A stretch of 64,000 nt of DNA, from positions 1,798,001-1,862,000 of the forward strand of contig NZ_BLAV01000001.1 of the NCBI RefSeq assembly GCF_009617875.1, given 5' to 3'. The notes beneath the pieces were generated by a model. That model searched no databases and was not told the origin of the DNA. It was given only the letters and a program-made list of their open reading frames with translations. This document shows, in pieces, positions 61,707 to 64,000 of the stretch. Positions within the stretch are counted from its first letter, which is position 1. Each line of letters starts with the position of its first letter. A program made the position numbers and the translations under genes. Source of the DNA: Prolixibacter sp. NT017 (GTDB lineage Bacteria > Bacteroidota > Bacteroidia > Bacteroidales > Prolixibacteraceae).

Positions 61707-62246
61707 TTACTGCATGTCGATGGTGACCGTATCTTCCCAGACCTTTTTCCCGGTAGGTACCGACTTCATTTGGTAATGGACGCGGTATTTTCCGTTTCCG
61801 GCTTTGCGAACGACCTCGCCGGTTAACAGAAAATCGGCCTTTTGGTTGGCAGCCCAGTTCAATTGTGCGCTTTCCGATGGGAGCGTGGTGGTTGTAAAAA
61901 GCGTGGCTCTTCGGTCTCCACCATGAATCACCCGCAATAATCCGGAGCCCGCCAGTTTGGCTTCCACTACGGGAACAACTGCTTTGGGAGACGTTCCCAG
62001 GGAAGATGGAATCGCTATACTGCCAACAATGCATACTGGTCGGTCTGCCGTGGAATCGTTTCTCACATCCTTCAGCCAGACGGAATTAAACAGGCTGTGC
62101 TGAAGCTTGGACGGAAAATAGACAATGCTCAATGCCGGATCGGGTGTTTGCATTTCCGGTTCCTCCTGCACCTGCCGGGAAACCTGAGGGCTGCAAGCCT
62201 GCAACAGGCCCGCCAGTATGATTATATAAAAGGCAGTAAATCTCAT
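61707..62246 (-). CDS. lipoprotein of unknown function
   Basis: 179 residues. Lipoprotein signal MRFTAFYIIILAGLLQAC gives the lipidated Cys at about residue 18. The mature protein is small and mixed alpha/beta, ending with ADFLLTGEVVRKAGNGKYRVHYQMKSV, a pattern reminiscent of LpoB/CsgG-type outer-membrane lipoproteins. Family not certain. It lies 36 bases upstream of... on the minus strand it follows dapA. Confidence 0.7.
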   Translation of the reverse strand: MRFTAFYIIILAGLLQACSPQVSRQVQEEPEMQTPDPALSIVYFPSKLQHSLFNSVWLKDVRNDSTADRPVCIVGSIAIPSSLGTSPKAVVPVVEAKLAGSGLLRVIHGGDRRATLFTTTTLPSESAQLNWAANQKADFLLTGEVVRKAGNGKYRVHYQMKSVPTGKKVWEDTVTIDMQ

Positions 62247-62282
62247 ATCGTTTGGTCCGGCAAGATAACGATTACTCGTCAG

Positions 62283-63167
62283 CTATCCGTTGATCTTTTT
62301 CATTTCTTCGGTAATTTCCCGGTAAATGATTTCGCCGATTGGTGCCAAGGGCAGGCGTAAAACGTTCTCTACTTTACCTTTGACATTCAATGCCGCTTTA
62401 ATCCCTCCGGGGTTACCTTCAACAAAAAGAAGATTGAAAAGGTTTAAAAACTGCATGTGCTGGGCAGAAGCTTTCCGGAAGTCTCCGTTGACCGCCGCAT
62501 GTACCATATCCGCGACTTTTCCCGGAAATCCGTTGGCAATAACGGAAATAACGCCATTGGCACCTAAGGAAATGGCCGGAACCGTCAAACCATCATCTCC
62601 CGAAAGGACCGAGAAGTTCTCAGGCCGGTCGCGAAGAATGATTGCCAGCTCATTTAAATCGCCGGAAGCTTCTTTCACAGCGACAAATTTATCGGAAGCT
62701 TCAGCTAGTCTGATGGTCGTGGCTGCGTCCATGTGCACTCCGGTACGACCGGGTACATTGTAAAGGATAACAGGTACGGGGCTGTTTTCAGCAATTTGCA
62801 TGAAATGCCTATAGATGCCTTCCTGTGTGGGTTTACTATAATAAGGAACAACCGAAAGGATTCCATCGACTTTGCCGGCATCGATATCTTTCAACCCGGC
62901 AACCACTTCACTGGTGTTGTTTCCACCTGCGCCAACGACAATAGGAAGCCGGCCGGCATTTTTTTCAGCCACAAAATCGACTACGCTTTTCTTTTCTTCT
63001 GCCGTAAGCGTAGCTGTTTCGGCCGTGGTTCCCAAGACAACGAGAAAGTCGATGCCTCCGGAAATCATATCTTCCACTAATTCCCCAAGTGCGTCAAAAT
63101 CAATTGTACTGTCTTTCTTAAATGGTGTTATGAGGGCGACACCTGCTCCGCGAAACTTTTGTCCCAT
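62283..63167 (-). CDS. dapA: 4-hydroxy-tetrahydrodipicolinate synthase
   Basis: 294 residues, a typical DapA TIM barrel: GAGVALITPFKKDSTIDFDALGEL, LGTTAETATLTAEE (Thr pair of the active site), the Tyr in PVILYNVPGRTG and the Schiff-base Lys in KFVAVKEASGDL. It condenses pyruvate and aspartate semialdehyde in lysine and meso-diaminopimelate synthesis. Six bases after the DUF6913 gene on the same strand. Confidence 0.95.
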   Translation of the reverse strand: MGQKFRGAGVALITPFKKDSTIDFDALGELVEDMISGGIDFLVVLGTTAETATLTAEEKKSVVDFVAEKNAGRLPIVVGAGGNNTSEVVAGLKDIDAGKVDGILSVVPYYSKPTQEGIYRHFMQIAENSPVPVILYNVPGRTGVHMDAATTIRLAEASDKFVAVKEASGDLNELAIILRDRPENFSVLSGDDGLTVPAISLGANGVISVIANGFPGKVADMVHAAVNGDFRKASAQHMQFLNLFNLLFVEGNPGGIKAALNVKGKVENVLRLPLAPIGEIIYREITEEMKKING

Positions 63168-63173
63168 AAAATC

Positions 63174-63716
63174 TTAACCTTTTCGATTGATGTATTCCAA
63201 ATAATGAATAATCTGTTCGGTCAGATAACGACAATTCTTTTTCCCTGAGATTTCTACGGTCAAATCGTAGAAATTGTTTTCCGGCTCTTTCCAACCAACC
63301 TTAAAACTCGCCACCGAGTCAACCAATATGCTTTGGAGCGGTAACAGTTCAGTAATAGACAAGTCCAGAAGCAAATCGAACCGGGTATCGACAAAACTCT
63401 TCAAATCATCCGATTTGGGATCTCCTTTCCAGTCGATTTCTTTTCCGGTAAAAAAGCGCGAATGTGACGCTTTACTGAACGTTTCCTTTTCCTCGGCCGA
63501 GTTGACAACCGCCAGTCCCCGGGTACTAATGCCGTGCTCTGTCAGAACTTTTCTCATATGTTCGTAACTCTCCATTGCTCCGTCATCTTCGGGATACCAC
63601 AGAATGGCTGCAGTTTTCGCCGTGTGAAAAGTATGGACCAGCACGTTACGCCCTGGATTCCGGTACTTTTTATGCAATCTTTTCAGCGTAACAGTTTGGA
63701 GCGCTTTTTTAAACAT
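63174..63716 (-). CDS. DUF6913-family protein
   Basis: 180 residues. The start LKRLHKKYRNPGRNVL and the central FDLLLDLSITELLPLQSILVDSVASFKVGW are characteristic of DUF6913, a family of small Bacteroidota proteins encoded between ligA and dapA. Function unknown; conserved position suggests a housekeeping role. A TAAATTTG box at 63724-63731 on the minus strand would give an almost leaderless transcript. Confidence 0.85.
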   Translation of the reverse strand: MFKKALQTVTLKRLHKKYRNPGRNVLVHTFHTAKTAAILWYPEDDGAMESYEHMRKVLTEHGISTRGLAVVNSAEEKETFSKASHSRFFTGKEIDWKGDPKSDDLKSFVDTRFDLLLDLSITELLPLQSILVDSVASFKVGWKEPENNFYDLTVEISGKKNCRYLTEQIIHYLEYINRKG

Positions 63717-63901
63717 ATTGGGACAAATTTACGAATTCGTTGATTGGTTATTCTTATTTAAGATGAAGAGCTACAATATTTATACTTACGATTTGTAAGT
63801 AAACAGCTAAAAATATTTTCAATTTGAATACCTACTTCTCTCGATTGTGTTTGATTTTAATTGCGACGTTTTACTTTTCATATCTGTTTTCTATTCGCGT
63901 C

Positions 63902-64000
63902 TTACGATTCAATCATTTTTAAAAATTCCGGCTCATCGATGATGGGTATTTTCAACTTTTCGGCCTTTTCCCTTTTCGAGGGTCCCATTTTGTCTCCGGC
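63902..64000 (-). CDS. ligA: NAD-dependent DNA ligase, C-terminal BRCT end (cut by window)
   Basis: The minus strand is open from 64000 to the TAA at 63902-63904 (32 residues). It reads AGDKMGPSKREKAEKLKIP and IIDEPEFLKMIES, the typical end of the BRCT domain of LigA. The rest lies outside the window. The position before DUF6913 and dapA agrees with the usual Bacteroidota gene order. Confidence 0.85.
   Translation of the reverse strand, partial: AGDKMGPSKREKAEKLKIPIIDEPEFLKMIES

Overview
The window looks like a chromosomal segment of a Bacteroidota bacterium, probably of the marine or sediment Marinilabiliales/Prolixibacteraceae type. The support is family-level: promoter -7 boxes of the TAnnTTTG kind before many genes, weak or absent Shine-Dalgarno sites, DUF6913 next to dapA and ligA, LytS/LytTR pairs, 5TMR-LYT hybrid kinases and DUF2147. 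No rRNA or tRNA gene was seen.

Layout. 1-5.9 kb: a sulfur and electron-transfer operon (DsrE2-like protein, TusA, MvhD-like protein, QmoA-, QmoB- and QmoC-like subunits, a small winged-helix protein). 6.0-7.5 kb: a MarR regulator and a membrane protein. 7.5-12.0 kb: DUF2147 protein, a metal ABC transporter whose ATPase carries an N-terminal DUF1893 domain, a TSUP exporter and a rhodanese. 12.4-18.7 kb: mixed genes (outer-membrane protein, SRPBCC, YrhK-like, PLP decarboxylase, aldo/keto reductase). 18.8-30 kb: mostly minus-strand genes, including a dipeptidase / D-threonine-aldolase-like / RidA / GntP operon. 30.8-42.8 kb: a PAS hybrid kinase, a TolC-MacA-MacB efflux operon with its own LytS/LytTR pair, and a 961-residue hybrid kinase. 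42.9-55 kb: housekeeping and metabolic genes, including tryptophanase with a candidate leader peptide and a RelA-like enzyme with a broken HD motif. 55.0-58.3 kb: an AT-rich run of four same-strand unrelated genes separated by long imperfect palindromes. 58.5-59.4 kb: two inverted arrays of degenerate 21-bp units. 59.4-64 kb: exonuclease/GIY-YIG nuclease, cysQ, a lipoprotein, dapA, DUF6913 and the end of ligA.

Most notable. (1) The 55.0-58.3 kb block has the layout of integron-type gene cassettes. In each of the four, the first bases of the cassette are the reverse complement of the outer end of that cassette's own trailing palindrome, and the end sequence differs between cassettes. That pattern is expected if each was once a circle closed at a G/TT crossover. 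The end boxes do not fit canonical GTTRRRY, and no integrase lies in the window. (2) Four arrays of highly diverged tandem repeats keep rigid spacing (21 bp in three, 41 bp in one) although their sequences have drifted. (3) A Qmo-like complex sits with sulfur carriers but without visible apr/sat genes, with the MvhD module as a separate gene. (4) A 25-codon Trp-containing reading frame precedes tryptophanase.
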